A stretch of 64,000 bases of DNA, from positions 142,056 through 206,055 of the forward strand of contig FREY01000008.1 of assembly GCA_900143635.1 (NCBI GenBank). The letters run 5' to 3'. Position numbers and translations under genes: made by a program. This document shows, piece after piece, positions 18,428 through 27,587 of the stretch. The stretch comes from Rhodobacteraceae bacterium Alg231-04 (GTDB taxonomy: Bacteria > Pseudomonadota > Alphaproteobacteria > Rhodobacterales > Rhodobacteraceae). Positions within the stretch are counted from its first letter, which is position 1. Each line of letters opens with the position of its first letter. Below the pieces are notes generated by a model. That model saw only the letters and a program-made list of their open reading frames with translations. It searched no databases and had not been told where the DNA came from.

Positions 18428-18782
18428 AACGGTCTCCTTGTTGTGGACTAAATTGCTTCTGTTTTTGAAAGATTCAATAACGCAAGTAAGCCAACAGGTC
18501 TGACTGTGCCGCATTTCCCACATTTAGCCAGACAACTGCACCGGAGCAGCTGGCACGGCAGCAGCGCGACGACAGCCTTTGGCTGAATCACCTCAACATC
18601 CGATGGCACTATATTACTGGGCTTGATTTGAATGCGGGGCAGGTTTCTGTTGTATCACCGCTGTACGCCACCATAGTGATCGCGCCGATTACTCCCCTTT
18701 TTTGAACCTATCCGTCTGCAAGCCTCGCATTGACCCCAAATTGTGAAAAATGCTTGGGAAACGCCACGATTTTGATGCCTTT
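18428..18782. promoter_or_regulatory. Gene-free stretch with the MarR-operon promoter region
   Basis: This 355-bp gap separates the MarR gene from the insertion-sequence remnants. Near the MarR start it holds a 13-base inverted repeat, TTGAA-AGA-TTCAA at 18465-18477, about 40 bp upstream of the GTG and so in the right place for an operator. Nothing else was recognised in 18490-18782; no frame there resembles a protein. Confidence 0.4.
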
Positions 18783-19102
18783 CCGCCCCATCAGTTTTTC
18801 GCGCTTTCGAGTCGGTCGATGCGATTGTTCAGGCCGTTGTGTGCCCGGTGATCGGCATTGGGCATCAAAGTGTTGATCGGGTTGATATAGCTTCGCAGCT
18901 TATCCGTGATGACGACCCGCGGGGTGCCGAACTGGTCAATCAGGCGCCTCAGAAACCGCTTGGCCGCTTTGGCGTTCCGGTGCTTCTGCACGAGAATGTC
19001 GAGTACGTCGCCGTTCGCATCGACAGCCCACCAGAGCCAGTGTTTCACACTATTTATCGGGACAACGACTTCGTCGAGGTGCGACTTGTCGGCGGCGGCG
19101 GG
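18783..19102 (-). pseudogene. IS6-family transposase remnant, internally deleted
   Basis: The minus strand encodes the catalytic core of an IS6/IS240-type DDE transposase: SHLDEVVVPINSVKHWLWWA, then RNAKAAKRFLRRL, VVITDKLRSY and HNGLNNRI. The N-terminus is absent. Near 18818 about 14 bases seem to be missing compared with the related remnant at 50.8 kb; after the gap the sequence can again be read as PTRKREKLMGR in a shifted frame down to ~18783. It is joined directly to an IS30 fragment at ~19102. It cannot make an active transposase. Confidence 0.75.
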
Positions 19103-19568
19103 TCGGTTTTGCCGCCGGTGCCCGCGTGGCCTGCGGTGTTTGAGATGTTCAGGGAGGTGGCTGAAGAACAGTTCATCGCGGCCGTCCTTGGAATATGCGA
19201 AACGGCAGATCGTCTCATGGCTCACCCGGATCAGAAGGCGTTCAAGTCTCATTCGGCCCCGCGATCTGCTCGGGCGACTAACCGGCCTTGAGCCAGCCTT
19301 CGATGGCTTCTTTCAACTCACGATGTTTGATCAACTTTCGCTGTCGTGCGCGTCGATCTGCCTGCATCTGATGGGCCGCAGCGCCGTAATAGCCATCACA
19401 TTTTGGCAGGCTCTCGTCGCTGAAATGGTTCCGCTTCAACTCTCGGAAAATCGTTGATCTGCAGCGCTTGAGAACACGCGCCATCTCGTCAACAGGGACC
19501 TTTGCGTGCCTCCAGCGTTCTATTCTGCGTCGTTCTGTGACACTCAGCTGGCAATAAACGGTTCCCAT
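19102..19568 (-). pseudogene. IS30-family transposase remnant
   Basis: The N-terminal half of an IS30 transposase starts at ATG 19568: the helix-turn-helix region LSVTERRRIERW and RSTIFRELKRN, then a region ending WLKAG. There a TAG stop replaces the expected Trp before SPEQIAG, and a one-base shift follows before the frame resumes with RVSHETICRFAYSKDGR. The sequence then breaks off at ~19102, where the IS6 fragment begins. The DDE catalytic part is missing, so the element is dead on three counts. It lies tail-out from the truncated glycosyltransferase gene and may be what beheaded it. Confidence 0.75.
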
Positions 19569-19640
19569 GCCGCTTCCTCTTGTTAGATAAACTGCTGTTT
19601 TCTAACAAGAGTCGCAGTTGGAAGTAGCGCGCACCCGCTT

Positions 19641-20111
19641 GTGCAGAATTTTGCCGGAGGTAACACAATGGTTCTGAACCGCGCAGCCCTGGAACTCGTT
19701 CAGCGCGCCTTACCCTGCATGCCGCTGCCTTCGGTGCATGATTGGTGGCTATATCAGCTGATCGCCGGCGCGGGCGGAACCGTTCTCCACGACAACAGGC
19801 CACAGTTATTGTACCGCCAACACGGTATAAATCAGATCGGTGCCAATGCCACTGTTGCTTCCAATCTCCGACGCTTGGTCATGATGCTTGGCGGAACAAA
19901 TCGCGGCTGGATGGATCAGAACATCACGGCGCTAGAGGCCTGTTCCGCACTTCTGACACCGGGTTCACACAGAAAGCTTGCACTGGTTGTCAGCGGACGC
20001 GACGGTCCGCGTCCTTTGGGATTGGCAAGGATGTGGAAAACCAGGTTGTATCGAAAGGGCAATTTGAACCATGCCGCACTGTGGCTCGCTGCGGCCTTGC
20101 ACAAATTGTGA
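19641..20111 (+). pseudogene. Glycosyltransferase family 2 C-terminal fragment
   Basis: The frame encodes the C-terminal ~156 residues of a GT2 (rhamnosyltransferase-like) enzyme: GGNTMVLNRAALELV, VHDWWLYQLIAGAGG and LLYRQHGINQIGAN are typical of the acceptor-binding half. The N-terminal nucleotide-sugar domain, with its DxD motif, is missing because the sequence meets the IS30 remnant ~70 bp upstream. No convincing start or ribosome site is present. It is best read as a cell-surface polysaccharide gene truncated by transposition. The intact partner genes are not in the window. Confidence 0.7.
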
Positions 20112-20716
20112 GACGAAGGGTTTCGTGACGATTGCCATATTGTTTTCATCGGCTGAGAAGTTCTATGTGCTATCGCTCCGTCGAGTGGTTTGAACCCCGA
20201 ATAATGGCTTGCTACAGCGCCTGTTGACCCAAAAGCCGCGGATGTTTGCCGCTATTGCCTTGGCAAACATCCCTCTCACACATGCTGTGCATGTGTTGCC
20301 GGGCAAGGGGTGGCGGATGGCCTCTGGGCCATGATGACAAAACAAGAGGATTACCGGAACCTGATGGCAGCGATGGCATAAGCGCACAGCACTTGTCATT
20401 GTGCTGGAGCTATCCAACTCGGTTTGTTGCGATGCTTCTGATCCGCGCATCGCCATTCCGGCCGATGTCTACTTCGGGCGGGACAAAGCCCGTCAACAAC
20501 GGCGAGAAAGGATCAAACAAAAGTCCCTAGAAGCACGGCGATTGCATCACAGGCAGCACGATGCATTATCAAATCAATCAGATGAACCTAACTCTCTCTT
20601 ATTTGAAGCTGTTTTTGGATCCAAAAACTCTGCCGACGTATACGCGACCACATCTGCCGTCGGGGGGCGGTCCATCATCAAAACCCGTGCGTAGAAAGCA
20701 GCAGGCCCAAGGTCAA
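20112..20716. other. Gene-free junk stretch between mobile remnants and the Ehu-type operon
   Basis: This 605-bp stretch has no intact gene. Apart from the IS3-type fragment at 20455-20566, nothing was recognised: the frames at 20163-20456 (minus) and 20246-20530 (plus) have unlikely composition for proteins. It marks the end of the mobile-element scrapyard. Confidence 0.5.
20455..20566 (+). pseudogene. IS3-family transposase C-terminal fragment
   Basis: About 37 codons in one plus-strand frame read IPADVYFGRDKARQQ, then RRERIKQKSLEARRLHH, the well-known C-terminal tail of a group of IS3-type transposases (usual form PADVYFGR...RERIK...RRLQH). No catalytic residues remain. It shows that at least three different IS families have hit the 18.8-20.6 kb stretch. 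Confidence 0.65.
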
Positions 20717-21532
20717 TCATACGGCCTCGCGCACTGCGCTTAAGAACTGCTGGGTGCGTTCGCGCTTTGGATTGCCGAACAGTTCAGCTGGCGGCCCCTG
20801 CTCTTCAATTTTGCCACCATAGAAGAAGCAAACACGATCCGAGATATCGCGCGCGAAGCCCATCTGGTGGGTGACCATCAACATTGTCAGGTTGTGTTCG
20901 GACACCAGACCGCGAATAACATTGGTCACCTCGCCGATAACTTCGGGGTCCAGCGCGGATGTAACCTCGTCGAACAGCATCACCTTGGGCCGCATCGCCA
21001 GTGCCCGGGCAATGGCCACCCGCTGCTGTTGCCCGCCGGACAGGCGCGACGGGTGCTGGTCCTTCTTGGCGATCATGCCGACCAGTTCCAGCAGTTCCTC
21101 TGAGCGGTCGCGGGCCTCGGCCTTGGACAGGCCCAGCACCTGAACTGGTCCTTCCATGCAGTTTTCCAGCGCTGTCATATGCGGGAACAGGTTGAAATGC
21201 TGGAAACACATGCCGATGTCGACGCGGCGTTCATGCAGGTGGCGTGCATTGGCGCGCACCAGCCCGCCGTTGCCCGGCATATGGGTCAACGGCTTGCCGT
21301 CCACATAAATGCAGCCGCGGTTGATCTCCTCCAGCGTCATCAGCATGCGCAGAACGGTTGTCTTGCCTGAACCGGAAGGGCCGATTATCGACACCATTTC
21401 ACCAGAATTCACGTCCAGATCAAGATCGTCCAGAACGGTCAGCGCACCGTATGATTTGCGCACCTTCCTGAAGCTGACCATCGGGATGTTATCGCCTGTC
21501 AGCTCCAGCGGATAGCCTGTCATGTCTTCCAT
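20717..21532 (-). CDS. Polar amino acid / ectoine-type ABC importer ATPase
   Basis: A 271-residue cytoplasmic ATPase of the GlnQ/HisP/EhuA group. Walker A is GPSGSGKTT, the signature LSGGQQQRVAIARA and Walker B VMLFDEVTSALD; the Q-loop is in FQHFNLFPHMTALEN. It drives the two permeases encoded just upstream. Its start codon overlaps the stop of the upstream permease by one base. It is the last gene of the seven-gene minus-strand operon that begins at 28370, so import and breakdown are co-expressed. Specificity is set by the binding protein, which resembles EhuB. Confidence 0.92.
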   Translation of the reverse strand: MEDMTGYPLELTGDNIPMVSFRKVRKSYGALTVLDDLDLDVNSGEMVSIIGPSGSGKTTVLRMLMTLEEINRGCIYVDGKPLTHMPGNGGLVRANARHLHERRVDIGMCFQHFNLFPHMTALENCMEGPVQVLGLSKAEARDRSEELLELVGMIAKKDQHPSRLSGGQQQRVAIARALAMRPKVMLFDEVTSALDPEVIGEVTNVIRGLVSEHNLTMLMVTHQMGFARDISDRVCFFYGGKIEEQGPPAELFGNPKRERTQQFLSAVREAV

Positions 21533-22200
21533 TATTTTAGTCCCATTTTTCGACGAACTAAGCCGTCGAAGACTTTGATCAAACCGGCCGCAGGCAATGA
21601 GATTGCCAAGAAGATGAGGCCAACCAGAGTGAAGGGTTCAAGGAACCTGTAGTTTTCGGTTCCGATGGCATTGGCCGTGTGGATCAACTCCGCAACCCCA
21701 ATGACCGACAGCATCGGCGTGTCCTTGAAAATCCCGACCAGATAGTTCCCCATTCCAGCGACGGAAGGCACGATTGCCTGGGGGATGATAATCCGGCGAT
21801 ATTTCTGCACCGTTGTCATATTCAGAGTCGTTGCCGCCTCCCACTGTCCACGCGGCACGCTGTCCAACCCGCCGCGATAAACCTCAGAGAGGTAGCAGGA
21901 ATAATGCAGGCCAATAGCGATCATGCCTGACGCCCAAGGGCTGAGACGCACACCAAACTGTGGGCCGACGTAGAATACAAAGAAGATCTGCAGTAGCAGC
22001 GGGGTGGAGCGGACGAATTCAACAAACTCACGCACAACAAAGGTCAGCACACGATACGGCGAACGCTGTGCAATCGCCAGGATCAGCCCCAGAACGAGCG
22101 CGATGGCGTAGCCTGCTCCGGCCGCGATCAGCGTGTTGCCGGTGGCCTGCAGTAGGCGCGGCAGAATTTCCCAGACAAACTCCCATTTCCATTCAAACAT
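21532..22200 (-). CDS. ABC importer permease (EhuD-like)
   Basis: A 222-residue inner-membrane permease of the His/Glu/Gln/Arg family with about five helices. The coupling-loop motif is seen around GLDSVPRGQWEAATTLNMT, and the FVRSTPLLLQIFF segment is typical of the family. It pairs with the second permease, 3 bp upstream, to form the channel of the EhuB/EhuA-like importer. The gene order binding protein - permease - permease - ATPase matches polar amino acid importers. Confidence 0.92.
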   Translation of the reverse strand: MFEWKWEFVWEILPRLLQATGNTLIAAGAGYAIALVLGLILAIAQRSPYRVLTFVVREFVEFVRSTPLLLQIFFVFYVGPQFGVRLSPWASGMIAIGLHYSCYLSEVYRGGLDSVPRGQWEAATTLNMTTVQKYRRIIIPQAIVPSVAGMGNYLVGIFKDTPMLSVIGVAELIHTANAIGTENYRFLEPFTLVGLIFLAISLPAAGLIKVFDGLVRRKMGLK

Positions 22201-22203
22201 GGG

Positions 22204-22869
22204 TCAAGCCCTCCCCATTTTGCGGGCCATGTGGCGTTCCAGCCAGCGCATAAAAGGCGTGACGAAGAAACGGGCAAGCACATAATAGACAACCAGCGCT
22301 GCTCCAAAGACCTGTGCGGACAGGAAGGTCGAGGAATTGATTTGTCGGGCCTCAAACATCAGATCGGTGACCGAAATCAGAGAAACCAGAGCTGTTCCCT
22401 TCAGCAGTTCGATCATCAAATTGCCCCAAGGCGGCAGCATGTAGACCAGAGCCTGCGGCAAGATGATCCGACGCATCCGTTGGGCAGGGCTCATGTTGAT
22501 GGCCAGTGCGGCTTCCCATTGCCCTTTGGGCACCGATAGGATGCCACCGCGGACAAGTTCTGCGCCATAGGCACCGATGTTCATGCCTACCGCCAAATAT
22601 CCGGCCGTAAATTTTTCAATCGTCAGACCAAACAGAGGCAGGACGAAGAAGATCCAGTACAGCTGAACCACTAGCGATGTGCCGCGAAAGATCTCTATAT
22701 AGGTCACTGCAACGCCGCGCATCGCAGCTTTTTGCGACAGCTTCATGAGACCCATAGAAATCGAAATGGCAATGCCAAGCACCGCAGCCAGCAGGAACTG
22801 GGCGACTGTCACGCCGGCCCCTGACAACAGCCGGGGCCAGTACTGGACCAGGAAGTCAATAAATCCCAT
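22204..22869 (-). CDS. ABC importer permease (EhuC-like)
   Basis: A 221-residue permease of the same family. It has the characteristic FRGTSLVVQLYWIFF segment, the coupling motif in ILSVPKGQWEAALAINMS and the PQALVYMLPPWGN segment. The start is ATG 22869, preceded by GGAAA; the TTG at 22887 is less likely. The binding-protein gene is 65 bp upstream, and a strong hairpin at 22900-22926 stands between them, which should give the binding protein a higher level than the permeases. Confidence 0.92.
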   Translation of the reverse strand: MGFIDFLVQYWPRLLSGAGVTVAQFLLAAVLGIAISISMGLMKLSQKAAMRGVAVTYIEIFRGTSLVVQLYWIFFVLPLFGLTIEKFTAGYLAVGMNIGAYGAELVRGGILSVPKGQWEAALAINMSPAQRMRRIILPQALVYMLPPWGNLMIELLKGTALVSLISVTDLMFEARQINSSTFLSAQVFGAALVVYYVLARFFVTPFMRWLERHMARKMGRA

Positions 22870-22899
22870 GAGTTTTCCGTATCGCAAAAGGAATAGTCA

Positions 22900-22926
22900 C
22901 ACGGTGCGGACCAAGACCGCACCGTG
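22900..22926 (-). terminator. Perfect hairpin after the EhuB-like gene (attenuator)
   Basis: A 10-bp perfect stem (22900-22909 with 22917-22926) closes a 7-nt loop, 8 bp after the binding-protein stop and before the first permease gene. No T-run follows, so it is more likely an mRNA-stabilising or partial-termination element than a full terminator. Very similar hairpins follow the two other binding-protein genes of the window. Confidence 0.75.
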
Positions 22927-22934
22927 CTTTCAGA

Positions 22935-23774
22935 TCAGCGGTTTGCGCAGACCCATTCTGAGGTTTTGTCACCGGGCAGGTTGCCCTCGGCGTAGCCGTA
23001 AGGGGTGACGGCCTGCATCATGTCTTCGCTACCAACATAGGCCGCCAGCGCGGTGTTGAATTTGGCCACAAATTCCGCATCCGCATCGCGAAAGCCAACA
23101 CCGACCCAGTTCTGCGACCACTCGGGCAGCGCACCGGGATCAGTCACATCTACGGCTTCGTCGGATTCGGCCAGAAAGGCGGCTTCGAAATAGGTCATGC
23201 CGCCGGCGTCCGCACGGTTGGCTTTGACCGCAGCCAGGACTTCGGCCGGTCCGGGAACCTGCATGATTGTTGCGTCAGTCAGGCCTTCTTTTTTGGCGAC
23301 TTCCACGGTGTTGTTGCCTGCTGACGTGACCAGCATGGCGTCGGCCGCCAGAATGTCCTGATAGGTCTGGATCCCCTTAGGGTTGCCGGTCGGCACGATG
23401 AACGCATCGCCTGCACGCGCAACAGGCTCCGAGAAGCTGATGTTATTGCAGCGGCTGTTCATGATGTAGAGCCCGCCGGTGACCATGTCATAACGATTGG
23501 CCTGCAGTCCCGGGATCAACCCACCCCAGTCGGTCACAGAGGTCTCGATGTTGTCGTGGCCCATTTCCTTCAGGATACCAACGGCAATCTCGTTGACAAA
23601 GCCTTTGGCTTCACCGTTTTCACCTGGGTAACCCCAGATCGGAATATTCGAAAAGCCGATGCGGATCGGCTCGCCTGCGGCGATCCGGTCTTCAATGGGG
23701 CCGGCAATTGCGGCAGTGGACGTGATGGCAGCCAGTGCGGCGCCGCCGAGGGTCTTAAGCAGTTTGCAAGTCAT
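22935..23774 (-). CDS. EhuB-like ABC importer substrate-binding protein
   Basis: A 279-residue periplasmic binding protein. The first 24 residues are a signal peptide ending in AIAG. The mature part has the family-3 solute-binding fold. The segment GLQANRYDMVTGGLYI and the following RCNNISFSEP line up by memory with Sinorhizobium EhuB, the ectoine/hydroxyectoine binding protein, which makes a zwitterionic cyclic or methylated amino acid a likely cargo. The start is ATG 23774 with GGGAGG upstream; the frame is open to 24350 only because it runs through the preceding gene. A 155-bp gap with an inverted repeat precedes it. Confidence 0.9.
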   Translation of the reverse strand: MTCKLLKTLGGAALAAITSTAAIAGPIEDRIAAGEPIRIGFSNIPIWGYPGENGEAKGFVNEIAVGILKEMGHDNIETSVTDWGGLIPGLQANRYDMVTGGLYIMNSRCNNISFSEPVARAGDAFIVPTGNPKGIQTYQDILAADAMLVTSAGNNTVEVAKKEGLTDATIMQVPGPAEVLAAVKANRADAGGMTYFEAAFLAESDEAVDVTDPGALPEWSQNWVGVGFRDADAEFVAKFNTALAAYVGSEDMMQAVTPYGYAEGNLPGDKTSEWVCANR

Positions 23775-23849
23775 GGTATCCTCCCTGAGATTGACCTGTC
23801 TTCTAATTTTGGAACGCGCGGCCAATGCTGCTGCATTCCGCCACGGCCT

Positions 23850-23892
23850 AGTCACACCACCAAGGTGAGAGCCGTTATCCGGCAGTGTGACT
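23850..23892. repeat. Inverted repeat upstream of the EhuB-like gene
   Basis: AGTCACAC (23850-23857) and GTGTGACT (23885-23892) are a perfect 8-bp inverted repeat with a 27-nt spacer, in the gap between the dimethylglycine-dehydrogenase-like gene and the binding-protein gene. It could be an RNA processing or stabilising structure at the 5' side of the binding-protein message, or part of an internal promoter. Function not shown. Confidence 0.4.
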
Positions 23893-23929
23893 GGACCATG
23901 GTTTCCTCCTTGCTGGCCGTTCCCTTCGA

Positions 23930-26386
23930 TCAGGAACCGGTCAACATGCGTGTACTTTTCGGGTCGTAGAACGGCGTCAGGCTGACATCCGCGCGAATGC
24001 TCTTGCCCTCGACCAGAACGGTGAATTCGCCATCCTCGACCGAGGCCTTGTCTGTTTTGCCTTCGGGCAGGGACAGCAGGCACAGGCCAACAGCGGCCCC
24101 AACCGTCTGCCCCCATGCACCGGCCGTCACATAGCCGGCGATCTTGCCGTCGCGCAGAACCGGTTCGTTGTGGTGCAGCAGCGGCGCGGCATCCTGCAAC
24201 TTGATCGAGCACAGGAACGGCCCCTTGTTTTCCGCCTTGCGCGCCAGATAGGCATCGCGCCCGATGAAGGGGATCGGTTTCTTTGTCTTGCAGACAAACT
24301 CCATCCCGATCTGATGCGGGGCTTCGGAATAGGCCATGTCGTGGCCCCAATGCACAAAGCCCTTTTCCAGCCGCAGCGCGTTCAGTGCCTCACCGCCGAT
24401 CAGGCGGATGCCAAAACCTTCGCCCGCCTGCATCAGCACCTCGAACACATGTTCGGCGAAATCCGGAGTGACAAAGATCTCCCAGCCCATTTCACCGGAA
24501 TAGGACAGGCGCTGTGCGAATACTTTCGCGTGGCCGATGTGGAACTGCTGCAGGCTGTTGAAGGGGAAGGCCTCGTTGGAGGAATCCACATCGCTGACAG
24601 CCTGCAACAGGTCACGGCTTTTGGGGCCCATGATGCCCAGCACGCCATAATCCGGCGTGGCATCGCGCAGGCGTACATCCTCATCCGGTTGGATCAAATC
24701 GCGCAGGTGCAGATAGTCGCGCCGGGTGTGCGAGATCGAGCTCATCATCATGAAGCTGTCATCTGCGTGGCGGGCCACCGTGACATCGCTTTCGATGCCA
24801 CCGCGCTCGTTCAGCATCAGAGTATAGACGACGCGGCCGTTGGCCATGGCCATGTTGTTGGTGCAAACACGCTGAAGGAAGATTTCGGTGTCTTTGCCCT
24901 CGACCATCAGCTTGCCCAGCATGGTGTAGTCGATCATCGCCACCGCTTCGCGCGCGGCCTTTTGTTCGGCGCAGGCGTAATCGAACCAGTTCTGGCGGCC
25001 AAAGCTGTATTCATACTTCGGCTCAACGCCCTCGGGGGCGAACCAGCCGGGGCGCTCCCAGCCCTGGGTCTCGCTGAAACAGGCGCCACGCGCCTTCATT
25101 GGGTGATAGAAGGGTGTGCGGCGCAGGTTGCGCAGGGTTTCGCGCTGGCGGTTCGGCCAGTGCATCGCATAGGTCAGCACAAGTGTTTCCGGGCAGCGTC
25201 CCTGAAGATAAGCGTCGCGGGCCTGGAATTCCTCACAGCGTTTCGGGTCCATCTCGCTCAGATCGCCCGGTGCGTGACCATCGATGATCCATTGCGCCAA
25301 TGCGCGCCCGGCGCCAGAACCGGACTGGATGCCGGTCGAATTGACGCCGGCCAGCACATAGTAGTTCTTCACATCGGGCGCTTCGCCCAGCGTGAAACGG
25401 CCATCGTAGGAATAGCTCTCTGGTCCGTTGAAGAAAGTGCGGATACCGGTTTCCTGCAGGATCGGAACCCGGTTCATCGCCAGTTCCAGCACCTCCATCA
25501 CATCGTCTTCGACAAACGGCAGGCTGTCGAATTCAAAGCTTTCAGAGATGCCTTTCATCCCCCATGCTTTGGCCTCGAAGTGAGCAAAGCCAAACAGCAG
25601 CTTGCCGGCGTCTTCCTTCCAGTAGGTGCCATCGCAGTAAGAGCGCAGAACCGGAAGGTCGCTGGGCAGATCCTTGATGGTTTCGGTCACAAGGTAGTAA
25701 TGTTCGCAGGCGTGCAGCGGCACGCCGACGTCGTTCTGCTGGCCCAATTCACGCGCCCACATGCCGGCGCAGTTCACCACCACATCGGCATCAATTGTGC
25801 CCTGATCGGTGCGCACGCCAACGGCCTTGCCATCGCGGGTCAGCACCTCTTCGGCCTTGATGTTCTCAAAGATCTTGGCGCCGCGCATCCGCGCGCCTTT
25901 GGCCAGCGCGGTGGTCAGATCAACCGGGTTGGCTGAGCCATCGCTGGGCATGTAAATCCCGCCCAGCACGCCCTCGGGGTTCATCAGTGGCCAGCGTTCT
26001 TCGATCGCTGCGGTTTCAAGGTAATGCGCTTCAATCCCGAACAGGGCGGCAAAATCCGCCTTGCGCTTCAACTCGGCCATGCGCTCGGCATTTGTCGCCA
26101 CCGAGATGGAACCCGACCGGCGGTAACCCGGATTCTGGCCGGTTTCGGCCTCAATTTCCTCCAGCAGTTCAATGCCATATTTGGCAAAACCGGTGGTGGC
26201 ATGGCTGCCCTGAAGCTGGCCGACCAGCCCGGCGGCGTGCCAGGTCGTGCCGCTGGTCAGCTGTTTGCGTTCCAAGAGGACAATGTCGGTCATCCCCTGT
26301 TTGGCCAGATGATAGGCCACCGAACAGCCATGGATGCCGCCACCAATAATGACAGCCTGCGCCTGAGACGGGAGTTGTTTGTTCAT
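23930..26386 (-). CDS. Dimethylglycine/sarcosine-dehydrogenase-like FAD and folate enzyme
   Basis: An 818-residue two-part flavoenzyme. Residues ~10-400 form an FAD amine-oxidase domain (dinucleotide motif VIIGGGIHGCSVAYHL; TSGTTWHAAG is the usual covalent-flavin His region). Residues ~430-800 form a GcvT-like tetrahydrofolate domain with its C-terminal barrel. Family members oxidise N-methyl groups of dimethylglycine or sarcosine and pass the formaldehyde to tetrahydrofolate. No signal peptide is seen. The gene lies 18 bp after the M24 gene, inside the operon. An N-methylated amino acid or amine should therefore arise in this pathway, or be its substrate; which one is open. Confidence 0.9.
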   Translation of the reverse strand: MNKQLPSQAQAVIIGGGIHGCSVAYHLAKQGMTDIVLLERKQLTSGTTWHAAGLVGQLQGSHATTGFAKYGIELLEEIEAETGQNPGYRRSGSISVATNAERMAELKRKADFAALFGIEAHYLETAAIEERWPLMNPEGVLGGIYMPSDGSANPVDLTTALAKGARMRGAKIFENIKAEEVLTRDGKAVGVRTDQGTIDADVVVNCAGMWARELGQQNDVGVPLHACEHYYLVTETIKDLPSDLPVLRSYCDGTYWKEDAGKLLFGFAHFEAKAWGMKGISESFEFDSLPFVEDDVMEVLELAMNRVPILQETGIRTFFNGPESYSYDGRFTLGEAPDVKNYYVLAGVNSTGIQSGSGAGRALAQWIIDGHAPGDLSEMDPKRCEEFQARDAYLQGRCPETLVLTYAMHWPNRQRETLRNLRRTPFYHPMKARGACFSETQGWERPGWFAPEGVEPKYEYSFGRQNWFDYACAEQKAAREAVAMIDYTMLGKLMVEGKDTEIFLQRVCTNNMAMANGRVVYTLMLNERGGIESDVTVARHADDSFMMMSSISHTRRDYLHLRDLIQPDEDVRLRDATPDYGVLGIMGPKSRDLLQAVSDVDSSNEAFPFNSLQQFHIGHAKVFAQRLSYSGEMGWEIFVTPDFAEHVFEVLMQAGEGFGIRLIGGEALNALRLEKGFVHWGHDMAYSEAPHQIGMEFVCKTKKPIPFIGRDAYLARKAENKGPFLCSIKLQDAAPLLHHNEPVLRDGKIAGYVTAGAWGQTVGAAVGLCLLSLPEGKTDKASVEDGEFTVLVEGKSIRADVSLTPFYDPKSTRMLTGS

Positions 26387-26404
26387 GTTCTTGGACCCGT
26401 TGAA

Positions 26405-27574
26405 TTAGGTGATGATCGGAAGCGCGGGCGGGGCACGGCGCGTCAGCAGCTCCGCGCCATCCTCGCGGATGACGATGTTTTCCTCGTGCAGCATCATTTT
26501 GCCGTCACCAAAGGCCAGACCCGGCTCCAGCGTCAGCACCATACCTGCCTCGATCAGCGTATTGTCACCCGGCATGTTGGAGGGCCATTCGGTAACTTGC
26601 ATGCCCAGCCCGTGGCCCATGCGACCGATCTGATGGCCACCGCAGCCGCCGTCTTCCAGCACCTTGGCCATTGCGGCCCACAGTTCCGTTGTGGTGATGC
26701 CGGGGCGGGCCGCCTGCAGCCCGGCCTCGGTCGCGCGCCAGGCCAGATCGTAGGCGGACTTGGCGGCATCGGTGGCATGGCCAAAGGCGTAGTTGCGGTC
26801 AAAATCACAGCTGTAGCCATCATAAAGCGCCCCGGTATCCAGCAGCAGCATGTCGCCGTCAGCGATAATCCGGTCAGAGGGGCGGTTGATCACATCCTCA
26901 AACCCGCCGGGGCCAGAACTGCCCACCAGATAAGGCACGTCATCGGCGCCCTTCTGTAGCAGGTCGATCTTGAACTTGGCGAACGCCTGACGTTCCGTGT
27001 CGCCCGTCTTGATGTAAGTCGGCAGGTCCTCGAACGCTGAAGAAGCAATGGAGCATATGCGGGCGATCTTGGCGATCTCGGCTTCGGATTTCACCATCCG
27101 CAGGCTGCGCACCACGTCGGTGCCATCCGCCAGCGAAATTCCATCCAGCTTGGCCTGCAGCGCCATGAAGTCGGCGGCGGGCATGCGCACATGGGTTTCA
27201 TGCCCCATCGGCACACCCAGAACGCCGCCCTGTGGCATGACCTCGCGCAGGGTGTTTGCCAGAAGTGAAATCCCGTCATCCTCGGGCTGGGGTGCCAGCC
27301 AGGTCCGCACATCCGAGATCCATGTCAGCGACATGCTGGGCGCGCCGATTTCAGGGATCACCGCAATCGGTGCGCCTTTGGCGGGAATAACAACAAACCA
27401 CGGCCGCGTCGGGCTGAGCCAGAAAATGGTATCAAAGCCGGTGAAATAGCGCACTTCGGGTTCGGTGGTCAGCAACAATGCGCCAAGACCAAGCCGCGCC
27501 ATGATGGCCTGGGCCTTTTCAGTCCTGCGTTCGAATTCCGACTGTGTGAAGCCGCGTTCAGCGATGGGGTGCAT
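26405..27574 (-). CDS. M24-family hydrolase (ectoine hydrolase / X-Pro peptidase type)
   Basis: A 389-residue pita-bread-fold enzyme with a creatinase-like N-terminal domain and an M24 catalytic domain, the build of ectoine hydrolase (EutD/DoeA), creatinase and prolidases. The five metal-ligand positions of M24 metallopeptidases are all occupied: D246, D257, H321 (GHGLG), E350 (LEPGL) and E364 (HEEN). Creatinase lacks these, so a metal-dependent hydrolysis is more likely here. The start is ATG 27574, 13 bp after the EutA-like stop; GTG 27583 is an alternative. Beside an EutA-like gene and an Ehu-type importer it probably opens an amide, peptide or cyclic amidine bond of the imported compound. 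Confidence 0.85.
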   Translation of the reverse strand: MHPIAERGFTQSEFERRTEKAQAIMARLGLGALLLTTEPEVRYFTGFDTIFWLSPTRPWFVVIPAKGAPIAVIPEIGAPSMSLTWISDVRTWLAPQPEDDGISLLANTLREVMPQGGVLGVPMGHETHVRMPAADFMALQAKLDGISLADGTDVVRSLRMVKSEAEIAKIARICSIASSAFEDLPTYIKTGDTERQAFAKFKIDLLQKGADDVPYLVGSSGPGGFEDVINRPSDRIIADGDMLLLDTGALYDGYSCDFDRNYAFGHATDAAKSAYDLAWRATEAGLQAARPGITTTELWAAMAKVLEDGGCGGHQIGRMGHGLGMQVTEWPSNMPGDNTLIEAGMVLTLEPGLAFGDGKMMLHEENIVIREDGAELLTRRAPPALPIIT

Positions 27575-27587
27575 ATCAGCCACCCAC

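Noticed and set aside
18783..19568. Programmed frameshift producing one IS30 transposase from two frames
   Set aside because: The first frame ends at a nonsense codon in place of Trp, and the downstream frame changes into an IS6-type sequence at ~19102, so no complete IS30 transposase could result.
24170..25936. Plus-strand open frame of 588 codons
   Set aside because: Shadow of the dimethylglycine-dehydrogenase-like gene on the minus strand, which has clear FAD and folate domains in the same place. GC-rich codon use keeps the antisense frame open.
26405..27574. Creatinase (creatine to sarcosine and urea) for the M24 protein, with the FAD enzyme as sarcosine dehydrogenase
   Set aside because: All five M24 metal-ligand positions are filled (D246, D257, H321, E350, E364), whereas creatinase lacks them. 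EutA-like and diaminopropionate genes also do not fit a creatine route. Not excluded by experiment.
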